A DNA stretch of 64,000 bases from Chytriomyces cf. hyalinus JEL632 (Eukaryota > Chytridiomycota > Chytridiomycetes > Chytridiales > Chytriomycetaceae), in the NCBI GenBank assembly GCA_025435555.1, contig JAIWWG010000039.1:186001-250000 (forward strand). The letters are read 5' to 3'. The stretch's first letter is position 1; every line of letters begins with the position of its first letter. Of the stretch, positions 33,345 to 47,392 are shown in pieces. Made by a program: the position numbers and the translations under genes. The notes beneath the pieces are model-generated. The model had not been told where the DNA came from. It made no database searches and saw only the letters and a list, made by a program, of their open reading frames with translations.

Positions 33345-36300
33345 CGTTATCAGCACCATTCTACTTGGACGATTCACTTTCATCAGAATATTTCAAGTTA
33401 CAACAATGTCAGACGATTCATACAAAGGACTTCCTGTCTTTGATGCAACGACTGAAAACTGGCCACTATTTTATCTGAAAGTTCGTCTCTACTTGGAGTC
33501 GAAGGATCTTCTATATATTATCACTCGTGACCGAGACGATCTACCTGTTGCTGGGGAATCAGCTGATCAGAAATCTCAACGTGTCAAGGAGGCCAGCACA
33601 AGAGCTAAAGACGATGTTAAAGTCAGAAGTCTCTTAGTCAACAAATTCTCGTCTGAGGCAGCCAATATGGTTGGCCGTGAGCCTTCAGCATTTTTAATGG
33701 TAAAAATTCTGGGTGAAAATTTTCAAAGTCAGTCAGCGAACTCAGTTCTAATTCGGCTGGACAAATTATTTGAGATCAAGTATGACTCTTCCAAGTCTAT
33801 GTCGTCTCATATTTCAACCATCAACGCGTCAATTCAATCTTTGAAGGAATCTGGCGAACTTGATTGGGATAAACTACATCAAGTAGTTCTGTTACGGTCG
33901 ATCCCTCGTACAACTGAGTGGAATCCGATTACCAGTTCTCTCAAAACTATGGAGAGTGGTTTAACCAAGGAGAAAATTATTCGAACGTTGCTTGAAGCGG
34001 AAATCGATTCGAAATCCCAAGGAATGGGTCCGCGGGAAAAATCTCAGAAAAGTTCTACAGCTTTCAATGCTGGTAGTAACAAATCCAATACTAATTCGGG
34101 TAATGGTAACGGTTCGGTCATCAAATGCCACCGTTGTGGTAAGAATGGGCACATGCAGAAGGACTGTCACGTGAATCCCAAGAACTTCGACAAGTCGGTC
34201 TTGTCGAGTAATTCTAGTACTACGGGTAATGCTAATAATGCATCCAAGAAGTCTGGTAAGAATCAGGAAGGTGACAAAGTCAAGTTCTCATTCTGTGCTG
34301 CCAGCAAGCATCAATATCAATCCTCAGAGACGATCAAAAAGTCAGATTGGATTAAAGACAGTGGCGCATCAGACATTTATTGTAACAATCGTCACGCTTT
34401 CAAAAATTTTGTTGCAAGAAAATCTCAAGTCGAGATTGCAAATGGAAAACTGGACACTACACTCGGTCATGGTTCAGTTGAAGTCGAAGCTACATTATCG
34501 AATGGTACAACTCACCGGATCGAATTCAAAGATGTAATCTACGCACCCAACTTCAAATTCAATTTGTTGTCTACTATCTCGTTGGACAAACACGGTTTGA
34601 AAGAAGTCACTGAAAATGGGACCAGTACCTTTTATAAGGATACCACGGAGGTAATGACTGCAACCAAAGTAGACAATCGGTGGATTATGAATTTTGAGGT
34701 CATAATCAACGGTACAGCTCTATCAGCTATTCAAAACGATTACGAAATTCTACATCGACGCATGTGCCACATCAGCCACGCGAGTATACTGAAATTGTCG
34801 AAAATCGTTGATAATCTCAAAGTGCCACCAGTACCACCTAGCTTTCACTGTGACGCCTGTGTCGAAAATAAGATGACAAGGCGTTCATTCAAGAGTTCTG
34901 GAAATCCACGATCTAAATATCCACTCGAGTTGGTCCATATGGATTTCGTAATTATCAATACACCTGGTCGAAATGGGGAAACAGTAATATTGGTTTTAAC
35001 AGACGATGCCACACTGTGTCGGTTCACGTTTCCGATGAAAGGGCGTTCTGGCGACGAAATTGTCGAATATTTTAAACCATGGCTTACCTGGGCAGAGCGA
35101 ATGTCCGGTAAAAAATTGAAAGTTATTCGGTCTGACAATGCCAAGGAATTTATCCACGGCGTATTCAAAAACTTCATTGTCGAACTCGGTATTGAGCAGC
35201 AAGTTTCAGTACCTTATGAGCACGAGCAAAATGGGATGGCGGAGGTTTCTAATCGGATTATTCTCGATCGAGCCAGGACCATTCTCAACGACTCACCTCT
35301 AACTAAAGCGTTTTGGCCCTATGCCATTCTCAACGCTACGTATGTTTCAAATCGATCCCCCGTTGTTCACAACGATTCCATGACTCCAATCGAAATGTTT
35401 ACCGGTATCAAGCCAAATCTTGGTAACCTGGTTATTTTTGGGTCAAAAGGTTTTTCTAGGTTAGCTGCAGAAAATCTTAAGGGTCGAAACAAATTGGACG
35501 TACGAACTGTCAGCTGTTATTTTCTGGGCTACACGAGCCACGAAAACACGTATAACGTTATAACTACTGATCTCTCCGAAATCTTCACTACTACGAACGT
35601 GAAATTCATCGAGACCAACACCAAAGTTCCTGCATCAATTAGTGATCCTGTCGAACCTCAACATGTCGAATTCTTTGAAGACGATCTTGAGGCTTCTAAC
35701 GATCAGGAGGAGGTTATTGATCAGGAGGAGATTGTTGATCAGGGAAATGTCAGTGACGAGTCGGACTTCAGTGAATTGGAGATACCCGCACCCCCACCTC
35801 GTCGATCAACACGAATTCCAGTACCACGTAAGGGTTGGAACTCATCACGAAACTCGGTTCATTATGCTTTCTTGTCGAACGGTATCGATGTCAAAGATCC
35901 ACGCGTTGTGGAAGCTCGTACTGTCGAAATCAACCAGCTCAAGGAATTTGGAGTTTGGGAACATGTACCGAAATCTAAAGATATGCACGTCATTGGGTGT
36001 AGGTTTGTTGATGTACAGAAAAAGGATTCTCAAGGTAATCCTGGTAAATTCAAGTCTCGATTGGTAGCTCAAGGTTTTACAATGATCGAGGGTGTCGAGT
36101 ACTTTGACACGTTTGCACCGGTAGCCAGGCCGTATTCAATCAGGATGTTTATGATCATGTGCTGTGATCACGATCTGGAGATGTATCAAGCTGACGTACG
36201 TAATGCTTTCGTTCAAGCCAAGCTGGATGACGAAGTGTACATGAGGCAACCTCCTGGATTTGAAGAGTACCCTTTTGGTACAGGTGTACCAACCGTTCTA

Positions 36301-37429
36301 AAGCTTCTACGGGCATTGTACGGTACAAAGCAAGCTGCTAGAGCGTGGAACAAGACGTTTAGCAGTTCATTGAAAGATCTCGGTTTCAAGCCAAGTGTCT
36401 TCGACCCATGTATTTTCACACGTGGGAAACTCACGGACAAGGATTTCATCATGTTGATCCTGATCGTGGACGATTTTCTGTGTGGTATTGCCAGGAGCAA
36501 CAAGTCTCTCTGGGCCAAGTTCGTTAAGGAGTTATCTGCCAAATTTGAAATCAAGGATTTAGGTGTAGTGGAACGTTTCGTTGGTATGCAAGTCATGAGG
36601 GACGAGTCTCGGATCTATCTATCACAGAAGCCATCTCTGGGTGAGATGCTAACTCATTTTGGTATGACGGAAGCTACTACAAGGGAAACGCCAATGGTAG
36701 GCACTCCAGTAGCACCTTCAGATGACAACGACACCACAACACAACCTTACAGGAGTCTCATTGGATGTCTCTTGTACCCTACTCAATGGACAAGACCAGA
36801 CCTAGCCTTTGCTGTTGGTAGTCTTAGTAGATTCAATAATAAGCCAAGTGATATTCACTGGAAGCACGCTACCGATGTTCTACGGTACGTTAAAAAGTCA
36901 CTGGACCTCTGTCTAGTGTTCACACGGTGCAAGGAGTTCCACCATGTCGGCTACGCAGATGCTGAATGGTTAACAGACACGGTAGACTGTCGTTTTACGT
37001 ACGGCTACATCACATTCTTGGACTCAAACATTATGCACTGGAAAAGTAAACGATCTGGAGGAGTTGTAGGTTCAACGACGGCTGCCGAATTGGAGAGCGT
37101 CTATATGTGCCTCACTCATATGATCTGGGAACGCGATTTACTCAAGTCTCTGGGAATTGTAACCAAGAGGATGAAGATTTTCAATGACAATATGGCCTTG
37201 ATCAAGATTCTGAACAGCGAAAGGATGCTGGACAGGACTAAGCACATGGCGGTGAAAATTGAGTTTATTCGTGAGTACATCAACAAGCAAGAGCTCAACG
37301 TGGAACACATCAGCACTACTGAAATGAAGGCTGACATGTTCACAAAGAGTCTTGGCAAGATTTTGTTCAAGAAGGGAGTGGATGGAATTGGTTTGGTAAG
37401 CCATACATGATTGTACATGTGTGGAGGAG

Positions 37430-37889
37430 TGTTGAATTCAGTCGTAGGACGCGTAATTCTTTATTTACACATTGCCAATCTTAATTATTTCTTTACGATC
37501 ACTCATCTTTCTTCTGGATGTTTTTCAGTCTCTGTCTTTTCATCCAATCATTTTATTCGATAGTTGTTTTACAAGCTACCTCTTTGTTCTGTTTTTTTTG
37601 ATTCACACAATGGGTCACTTGACCATTGTTCTTAGTGTTTCTTACTTATATCTGTCTCTCCCTTGAGAGCAGAATCTTATCGTCTACTATTTTGTGCTCT
37701 GTTGCAGTATTGTTCTTACCGACTGCGTATATCTTTAGGTTTGCATGCTACGACATTCTTTCTTAGTTTATTGTGCTAATAGTGGAGTCTTTAGTTGATC
37801 TATTAAAAGAGTAGTTACTATCGATACGAGCTTTAAGAACTTCTAAGACGATCGCTATATAGTCGTGTACCAGCGTCTATATTTTTACA
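37430..37889 (+). repeat. 3' LTR of inner Ty1/copia element
   Basis: 460 bp, matching the 5' LTR with no difference found by eye, and followed directly by GCTGA (37890-37894). Confidence 0.95.
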
Positions 37890-37949
37890 GCTGACAAGTT
37901 GTGTTTGTGGAAAGAGTATTGTTTATTGTTGAATACATGTCTCCTTTTT

Positions 37950-38675
37950 CTTGAACTGGATCAACTGTTCAGTCACCGCGCAAATGTTGTGCCAATGCAA
38001 GTGTCCCAGACAAATGTCCCTGAACTCAAAAGAGAAGATGAAGTCAATGGAAATGAGACAAGCAATGCAATGGATGGCAATGATAGAAGCTCAATTGACA
38101 TGGAAAATGAGGATGAAAGAAATTCAAACAGCCACAACAAACAAAATTCAAACAATCAGGACAAATCGCTCATGAGAGACAAAGAACTTGACCATAATCC
38201 AATGCCTCCTGCTGACCTGTCTGCCAAACCAACTGGAGGATCTGCTCCTAAAACCTGAAGTAAAACACTGGGGAAAAAGGGGAAATCAGCAATTGAATTG
38301 GATCTTTCTTCAGACTCTGATTTGGATTCAGCCTCAGCAATCGGGAAAAATGGTCAGACGTCAGTTTCATCATCAGCAGCAAAGCCTACCTGAACTTCCT
38401 TCGCCAGCAGTTACATGGAGAGTCAAGTCCCGAAATTGGACCTGATGGAAAAGCATTTAGTTGCACAAACCAAGTCTGCAGAAGCAACTCTGGCGCTTCA
38501 ACGTGAGGAGCTTATGCTAAAACATGAAATGTCAGAGAAGGAGTACAAAACTTGGCATTTGGAAAATGAAACGAAACTTAAAGCAGAGCAAAATACAATG
38601 CTCAAGATGCTTTTGGAGAGTGGAATGGGCTTTGTTGTAGCAAAGGGATATGTCATTGAAGCTTTTCCACAATAG
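37950..38675 (+). pseudogene. Coiled-coil accessory gene of a Harbinger-type transposon, decayed
   Basis: Overlapping short frames encode an acidic, asparagine/serine-rich region followed by a charged helical C-terminus (38415-38675; MEKHLVAQTKSAEATLALQ, EELMLKHEMSEKEYKTWHLE). This resembles C-terminal halves of the Myb-like accessory proteins of PIF/Harbinger elements. It is convergent with the transposase remnant at 38890-39650. The upstream part is split over two frames with stops (for example after SSSAAKPT near 38390), so it does not look functional. Assignment is by position and composition. Confidence 0.45.
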
Positions 38676-38889
38676 TTTTCTTGTGTCATATTTTCTTGCA
38701 CCTTAGCACATGAAATAAACTTTTATTTTTTGAACTCCCCATCACTAATCGCGTGCCTGTATATGTCCACTGTCTATCATCTCTTGTATTATGACCTTGC
38801 AGATATCAACTACTGCATCAACATCGCCCACTGTAACTCCATCAACTACTTTATCAATACCCATGTCTTCTGTATCCCATCCATCCTGT

Positions 38890-39650
38890 CATGTCCAAAT
38901 ATTGCCCACATTGATCAAGAAATTGTGTAGAATGAAACAAGCTTGCATCCAGTTGCAGGCATGCTTGACATCCTCCTTATTCCCAATGACGACATGCAAT
39001 CCCTTAAGTGACTGGAATCGACCTTGAAGAATCCCATTCATGTGATTGCTCACCGCCCAAGTTGACGTTAGATTCAGATTGTACTTGCGCCTTGTTGAGC
39101 CTGAGATGTTTTGAGAGTCTGCAAGCAGGTATTCACCCTTTGAAAAAACGTTTTGAGGCTACTGGCAGAGATGTGTTCATTTGAAAACGGTTGAATCATG
39201 ATTGCTGGCAACACACCCAATATGGTAGTAGATGATTCGCCTTTCATCGTCGCAGACAAGCTGAGCGTTAAAGCCGCAAAACTTCTTGTAGCAAAACCAT
39301 GTCTCTGGATCCATTGGGTGTGGTTTCTGATGGAGAGGGATTCCGGTTCTGTCAATGAAGCCAACACAACCACAAAAACCAGAGCATCTCATAACCTTCA
39401 TACAAATTTGACGTTGCTCAGCTTTTCTTGGCCAGTTAAAAAACTCCCGCTCCAGTGATAGTATTGCCTGTACCACCCTTCAAGTATATAGAATAGAAAA
39501 ACCCCATGATACTCCTGCATGATGGGAGGTCTGTGCAACACCTGCTCCATTCCCACTGCATCCAAAGTACTCCAGAGCCACAAGGAGCTGAACGTTGACA
39601 GCAATCTGCTTTTGACAACCGTTACTTGAGAAAATGGGATGCTGCTCAAT
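38890..39650 (-). pseudogene. PIF/Harbinger transposase remnant
   Basis: DDE-type nuclease of the Harbinger/HARBI1 family. Recognisable pieces: LLVALEYFGCSGNG with GVAQTS; VVQAILSLEREFFNWPRKAE; the first catalytic block VGFIDRTGIPLHQKPHPMDP; FNAQLVCDDERRIIYYHIG and SNHDSTVF; then in another frame EYLLAD, HMNGILQGRFQSLKGLH and WMQACFILHNFL. The usual glycine in the first block (DGT) is arginine here (DRT). A TGA near 39485 interrupts the N-terminal part and a TGA follows STVFK near 39177. The expected acidic residue between the two last blocks is hard to place. Decayed DNA transposon, partner of the accessory remnant to its left. Confidence 0.8.
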
Positions 39651-40218
39651 TTTCGAGAGAAGATGTCAAAACGAGTCCTGAGTCATCTGCGCACGCACTC
39701 AGAACTCCTTATCTGCCATCTCGAATATGTGGTTTCACATTGCAACAGTCTTAGGAATGCGTCGGTGATCTTCAATGGTTCAGGATGCTTGCACCAAGTG
39801 CATAAGATCAAGAAGTTCCTCTGTGCTGGATTTGTCTGACTTGCTGGCACTCTCACGATCTGAATCTGATGATGAGTTATCATCTTTGTCAAGAGCTTCA
39901 AAGAGAAGGCATTGGTTGATCCCCTCAATGAGAGTTTGATGGGGGCTCTTTCTGGGCATGAATTTGAAACCCCCCTGTTCAAAAATTCGATTTCTAGCTG
40001 CCTCAAAAATCGCTTTTTATTTTTCCAAATTTAGAATTTGAAACCCCCTAATAACTGACAACCTCTCGAAATCTGGATTATTACTCTCATTCAATTCAGA
40101 CTGTAATTGTTTGACAGTCTCTTCTAGTTCAACAAATAAGTTCCTTCATTAATTGGTTAATGTTAGCTCTCACTGGGTTGACCATTTTCATCCATTTATT
40201 AGGTACTTCTATTACAAC

Positions 40219-40640
40219 AGGTTTGTTTGAACCAAAATAAGGTACTCCCACTTAATGTGATCCGCAGTCAGCTTCTTCGGGGGCTCATATTCATATATGC
40301 TGTATTTCTTTCGGACGTGCTCAATGCATGAGGGTGTCAGTGGATGTTCGAAATTGTTGCATGATGATTGCAATGTGGTGGCCCCAGAGTTCTTGGCGCG
40401 AGGGCCAGCCGGAAGGCCATTTGTCTTGCACTGCCATTCACGCTTCTGGACAGTTTGAAAAAAGCGAAAACTATTAACACATAACGCTCCTCCGTGTGAA
40501 TAAAAAACAGATGTGCATCCTCATACCTGATCACACGCAATGCCATCGATTGGTTTTCCTTGCCTTATTGAAGATGAAGAGCATTGAGCAGTTGAAGAAC
40601 ACTGAGCAAGAGTTTTAGACGACAGCGCTCTTCCTCAGCC
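40219..40640 (-). pseudogene. Unclassified spliced coding fragment (zinc-finger-like)
   Basis: On the minus strand, a segment (about 40640-40528) reading SSSSIRQGKPIDGIACDQ ends at a GTATGA donor. It joins in phase, after a CCAG acceptor, to KREWQCKTNGLPAGPRAKNS and IEHVRKKYSIYEYEPPKKLT, ending DHIKWEYLILVQTNLL before a stop near 40219. The spacing of C, W and C residues is reminiscent of BED-type zinc fingers found in hAT transposases, but this is weak. No start codon found, so it is probably a truncated mobile-element gene. Confidence 0.4.
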
Positions 40641-41646
40641 TTGCAAATTTCCTCCTTTGTGTAAATGCGGACACAGCAGCAGATGCGTTCAAGTCATTCC
40701 CTCATCGCCGCCTTGGAGTACTACCCACATTCTGTCTTGCATGGCACATGCTGCGGCGCGAATGACGTCATTTGGTGGGTGGGCAGTTCCGGATGGGGAT
40801 TCCTCATTGACCCTTCCTTCGACCTCCAATCCCGCCCGCATATAACACCGGCCACAGAAACCGCGTTTCACGCAATGCTCGCGCTTAGCCTGGCGAATAT
40901 TTATCAACTGAAATCAAATCAAAGGTGGCGTTTTGACTCACACCTCGAACTGGCAGCTTTCGGCTCCATCGCAGCTGTTGCAGCGGACGTTGAAGCGAGC
41001 GGGGGGACACGTAAGCACTCAGCCCGGCTTCCCAGTATCGTTACGCCGCAACGCGCATGGCGAACGTGTGCGCTGGCAGGTATTGAAGCACTAAATGCAT
41101 CCAGGACATGCAGTTGGTTGCCGATCGCGGGACAGTGTATCGCATGCTTGTCTATGTCGGAATGTAATTCCATCGTAATTTCGCATTATCATGCATGTAT
41201 AACCCGTAGTTTCAGCCGTTTCAGCACCGGTGACTCTTGTCGCTGTCACTCAGGAGGTAAGTTGGCGGAAGCCCGCCACAGGGGCAAATTCATAAGGTCT
41301 AAGCGCACCGCCGTATGCAACCCACTCTGAATCCAACTCCAAATAATGTGAATAGTGCAAACAGCAGCAGCTTTTTACCAATCTTCTTTTGATGTGGCTG
41401 TCGTGCAACCAAACAACAAATCCTTGAAAAAAAAACAAATGAATATGACGCAGAGACTCTGACGCGCTCTTTTTTTTTTTTTTTGGCTGAACGACTGGAG
41501 ACCAACATCATATATAAACGCGCTTTAATGCTGTTCAGAACTCGGAAGTGGACACTTCGGACCTCCAAAACAAATTCAAAATCTTTTTCGCCAGCGCATT
41601 TCCTATCGCTTTTCGACTCTCACCTCCCGCCCCTTGAATAACTTTT
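40641..41646. other. About 1 kb downstream of MUS81, no gene supported
   Basis: Contains one long plus-strand open frame (40665-41330, 221 codons) of GC-rich composition with no family similarity, a T15 tract (41470-41484) and a TATATAAA at 41510-41517. I cannot support a gene. It may include the MUS81 3' untranslated region. Confidence 0.35.
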
Positions 41647-43901
41647 TCACGCTCGGTATCGCTTGAGCATGACGCCAGCGACTTGAACAGACTGGGTTAA
41701 TCCCAAAGCCAAATGAAAAGATGAGCTTTGAATGCCTTTAAAGAATCCAGAAAAGGAAACCGTTACCCTGCGCCAGTCTTGAAAGTACGCGAAAAGAAAA
41801 CAGACTTTTCCAAACTCATTCCAGGCTTTTGGATTGTGCAAAGAAAACGCCATGAGATGAATCGTTGCCATCACGCAAAAATGACGCTCACCACTGTCAT
41901 CAGTTGCCTGATCCACACATCACCCAGGCAAAAGTTTTTCGTTTTGGTATTTTGCCGAGAAAACTCTTGAAATGTTAATGAGTATACGGTATTTGGTTTC
42001 GGGTGTGTCCCTGGGGCGTTTCCATTCTTCAAGGCAAGCTTTTTGTTCTAAAATAGAGTCAGTTAATTAGAAACCTTCGGCAATAAAGTGCGCATGAAAA
42101 ACAAACTGATAAATACCCGATAAACTGTTTTCAGAGCATTCATGAGGGAAACGAGGTAGTTGAGGGTATCTTCTGCTGAGCTTGTCTTTTTCACAAAAAA
42201 ACCATTTTCAAACTGTGTTTGAGTAATCGCAGTGTGCACGGCATCCATTCCAAAGTACTCTGCACTTTCAGTGCTTACTTCCTCAATGACGTAGATGACG
42301 TTGGGTGCGCCGCATTCTGATAACCGAAACTGTGAAACACTGTGTCAAAATAATGCACTGGCCTGAAAATGTCGATGGGGTGCAGGCGGTGCGATGCACT
42401 CACTTTTTGCTCCTTGAATCGTCCATCTTTAATACTGGACACCAGATCATCCATAGTTTTACGCTCAATAATGTACTCCAGAACAATTTCGTCATCTCCG
42501 TGGTACTGTCCTGTTGAACAAATGCCCATCAGAACAAACTGTCCCGAAGCTTCAGACAAATCACCAACCGTTCGTCTTTGGCCTCGCGATGAACATGATA
42601 TCGCCCAGTTCCAACATTCGTTGCTCCACTTTGACATTTCTGTTCACAAGCCCGTCATAAAAGAAGCTTCGATTTGCGCCATTCTTGACTTCACGCGTAT
42701 CGAGAAGTAGAATTATTTCGAATTCACCCGGAGCGAAAGACAGGTTTCGAAATGGCTGATTTGATGCAGTGTCACCTTTCGATGACACGTGACTTAATTG
42801 CGATGCCGGCTCTGAAGAGTCTTCGCTGAGGCTGGATATAGACTTGGATAGTCTGTTATTTGATGAATATTGTGTAGCTTTAACGTGTGAAGATGAATTC
42901 CTGCCGTCCACCATGCTTCTGGGATTCGCGTCTGTTGGCAAGGCAGCCGAGTTGGTTTGATTCATCGACGCTAGCATTCGGTCAACCAAAGTTGACCCTT
43001 CTTCAGTCAGACAAAATCGAGGTGGATTGCCGTACGCCATGACGAGCTGATTTGCATGTGGCGTTGATGTTGGTTCCCCAATACAGTGTCACGAAACGTG
43101 ATGAATCACCTCTTTTTCCTTTAACCCCTTCATAGATGCCCATCCAGAATACATGGTGCCAGCTCCAGGCGTGTCCAAGGGCATGTCTGCGTGTTCCTGA
43201 CCTGACTGAACAATGTCATGTTTCGACATGTAACCCTGCCCACCCTGCTTCAATGCCACGAGAATCGCCCAAGCTCCTGATCGGTACTTTGGAACGTACT
43301 CTACTTTTCGCACGCGTTTCGGCGCTGGCTGTGGTGCACTGTCGGCAGTGTCTGTCTCGGTGATCGCCGAATCTGGGCCAAACTTGGATTTCAGTGACAG
43401 TCGGACAGAATCAATCACGCATAACGCACTCTTTTTCTTTGGGACAGCACGCAGAGGCTCATGCAGAAATGAATGCGCCGAATTTGGCTGAAGTTCGATT
43501 TGGCAAGGATTTGAGCCCTGATGTGCGGCGAGCCTGGAAACAATGAAACATCCATCAGTCCATGGGCGAGAGGCAAAGAGTCCATGTTGAACAAGACCCA
43601 GTCAGAAACAAACCGCGTCTCGAGCTCCTTCAAAATCCCAGGTCCAATGTTCTTCACAATGAGAACATCCCGAGGTGTCGTCAAAGGAAGCGGATATTTG
43701 GCGAGCTCATCGTGGGCCTGAAGAAGGGGTCTCAGAACACGTTACGACCATGTCCGAACCCTTTTGATCGATTATCGAACGCTCAAAGCTTGCCTTCTTG
43801 TAGACAGAAAAGAGGCGAGAGTTTCCACGGCTCACGGCTTTCTTCTTCTCTTCTTCGTGCATATCAGACAGCCATTCGAGGAAGAGCGCTTTGAGGTCCA
43901 T
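41647..43901 (-). CDS. MUS81: Crossover junction endonuclease MUS81
   Basis: XPF-family structure-specific nuclease that, with EME1/MMS4, cuts stalled forks and recombination intermediates. Eight exons on the minus strand: 43901-43794, 43717-43614, 43533-43110, 43046-42569, 42510-42404, 42329-42117, 42047-41892, 41691-41647, giving 544 aa. Features: N-terminal helix-hairpin region (IVKNIGPGILKELETRLA), winged-helix segment (KVEYVPKYRSGAWAILVALK; RFCLTEEGSTLVDRM), ERCC4 nuclease (IILLLDTREVKNG, YIIERKTMDDL, SIKDGRFKEQKFRL). The active-site ERKxxDD is intact. Intron 1 (43793-43718) has a GC donor in perfect context (AAG/GCAAGC). The last exon is tentative; the C-terminal helix-hairpin-helix looks short. 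It shares an 86-bp divergent promoter with U2AF2. Confidence 0.93.
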
Positions 43902-43987
43902 GGATATTCAGTCAGTGGATAAATAATGGGTATATTTTATGAAGTTCGTGCTAAGCATCAGGAGAAAAGAAAGCCATAATTCCGAAT
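43902..43987. promoter_or_regulatory. 86-bp divergent promoter MUS81 / U2AF2
   Basis: Only 86 bp separate the start codons of MUS81 (minus, 43901) and U2AF2 (plus, 43988). Both 5' leaders and a shared bidirectional core promoter must fit here unless upstream non-coding exons exist. No TATA box in standard position is clear. Confidence 0.6.
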
Positions 43988-46027
<2,040 letters not shown>

Positions 46028-46271
46028 TCGACGCATTTCTTGGGGAGCTGAACAACGGGGGTTGTGGAAGAATGCCCTTTTCTCTGTAATTTCTCTTTTT
46101 CTCTTGTTTGGTTTTTGTTTTCCCTCAATTGATGTACGCGTGAGTGCTGACCGGTCTTCGAATACAACCACATTTCACTTGCTGATGCGTTTGAACCGAT
46201 CTCATGTTGTTGGTGGTTCGGTTGTCGGGTGTAGCAAGTATATCAACATATCTGCATTATTTCTAAGGTAA

Positions 46272-46430
46272 GTGTTACGGAAATAAAGCAATGTTGGTTG
46301 ATAGATGATCTTTATTGGTAGAAGGACACTGGCTTTTATACTGCTGTGGTGAGGGTGATTTGAACTTTGTTGTTTTCGAGAAGTTTCTATCTCCGGAATT
46401 TTGAAGGAAAAATTAAAGTCAAGTAAAATG
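46272..46430 (-). repeat. LTR-like repeat just upstream of a tRNA gene
   Basis: About 150 bp matching, in opposite orientation, 59138-59282 (shared GGTTGATAGATGATCTTTAT and AATTTTGAAGGAAAA). Read on the minus strand it has LTR-like order: TATAAAAG-type box, then AATAAAG. The core also resembles the LTR of the Ty3-type element at 53681-59027. It ends about 43 bp upstream of the tRNA-Leu at 46473. Probably a solo or truncated LTR. Confidence 0.55.
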
Positions 46431-46472
46431 GACACAATGGAGGAACTGGCGTTATTACGCAACATAAGCATC

Positions 46473-46554
46473 GGGGAAATGGCCGAGTGGTCCAAGGCGC
46501 TACGTTCAGGTCGTAATCCAGAAATGGGCGTGGGTTCGAACCCCACTTTCCTCA
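46473..46554 (+). tRNA. tRNA-Leu(CAG), copy 2
   Basis: 82 nt, identical to copy 1 at 24448-24529 except one base just 3' of the anticodon stem (A instead of G). Anticodon loop TTCAGGT gives CAG. Acceptor GGGGAAA/TTTCCTC, T arm GTGGG-TTCGAAC-CCCAC, discriminator A. The flanks differ from those of copy 1 beyond a few bases, so it is not a recent large duplication. TTTT follows shortly after as a Pol III terminator. Confidence 0.95.
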
Positions 46555-47392
46555 CCTTTTAGCCGCCGCACGCTTCGTCGCCATGACGCGACATTGGCAC
46601 AACAACGAATGCAAAGAAGCAGCAGCCGAAAATGCAGGTTCCGGATTTTGTGCGTGATAACTTGCAGTTTCAAAGGTGCGCTTAATTGTGAAATTGCTGG
46701 CTTGGCAAACTGTGTGTTTTGTCCTTCACTTCTTGCTCAGAAAGAACTTCTTTTTGTCATTCAACATAAATACACATGAAAAAAAAAAACTTTGTTGCCC
46801 CTCAAAAAAGTCCACACAGACGATGGGGTTGTAGAGTTCGCGCCAGGCGCGAAAAACAGTCTGAAGGACGGTACACGACCAGCGAACGTGATGCGCATCA
46901 CTGCTCAGCGGCTGCACATCGCGATGGAAACTGAGCAGCATGAATGAAGTGTCCGCATCAACACCTTGGTTTGCTGTCCGCGTTTCGTTGACCGGGTGGT
47001 GTGTATAATGAGTGCCAGCGGGAATTGGATGAACGGGTTTGAACAAACAGTTTCATGTTGATTCTGCGTGTTCCTTTGTCTGTCTGTTTTTGACTTGATT
47101 CAATCTTCACTCCTATTTTATCTCTCGTGTTACAACTGCAGGCTTTTACCGCACTGGATATCCAAAAACGAGTGTGTTCAATATGCACATTCACAGGAGG
47201 ACCCACGTCATCCTGAAGCGACTGAGCAATGTCATATGGGTCAAGAAAGCTCAGACATGCACAGTATGATGATGCGTCCATTTTATGCCCTGCAGCTCGC
47301 AAGCCAGTGTTTTGCTGCGCTTTTTTTGTCCCAAAATCGTCTTGACATGTTTGTCAACATGTGTACGGCTTTTTCCTGTATCTGACGTTTAC

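Larger units (their letters stand above)
32885..37889 (+). mobile_element. Whole-looking Ty1/copia retrotransposon (inner element)
   Basis: A 5005-bp element with two 460-bp LTRs and a 5-bp target duplication GCTGA (32880-32884 and 37890-37894). One continuous 1334-residue gag-pol frame (33406-37410) contains, in order, gag with a CCHC zinc knuckle (CHRCGKNGHMQKDCH), aspartic protease (KDSGASD), the HHCC and core of integrase, copia-type reverse transcriptase (including QADVRNAFVQAKL and IVDDFLCG) and RNase H. A purine-rich tract (GTGGAGGAG) lies just before the 3' LTR. It looks whole and very young, since the LTRs show no difference I can see. It is inserted in the opposite orientation into the older copia element. 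Whether it is expressed is unknown. Confidence 0.95.

Noticed and set aside
40665-41330. 221-codon plus-strand open frame as a gene
   Set aside because: No family similarity, GC-rich local composition, no splice or repeat support; a long open frame alone is not enough.
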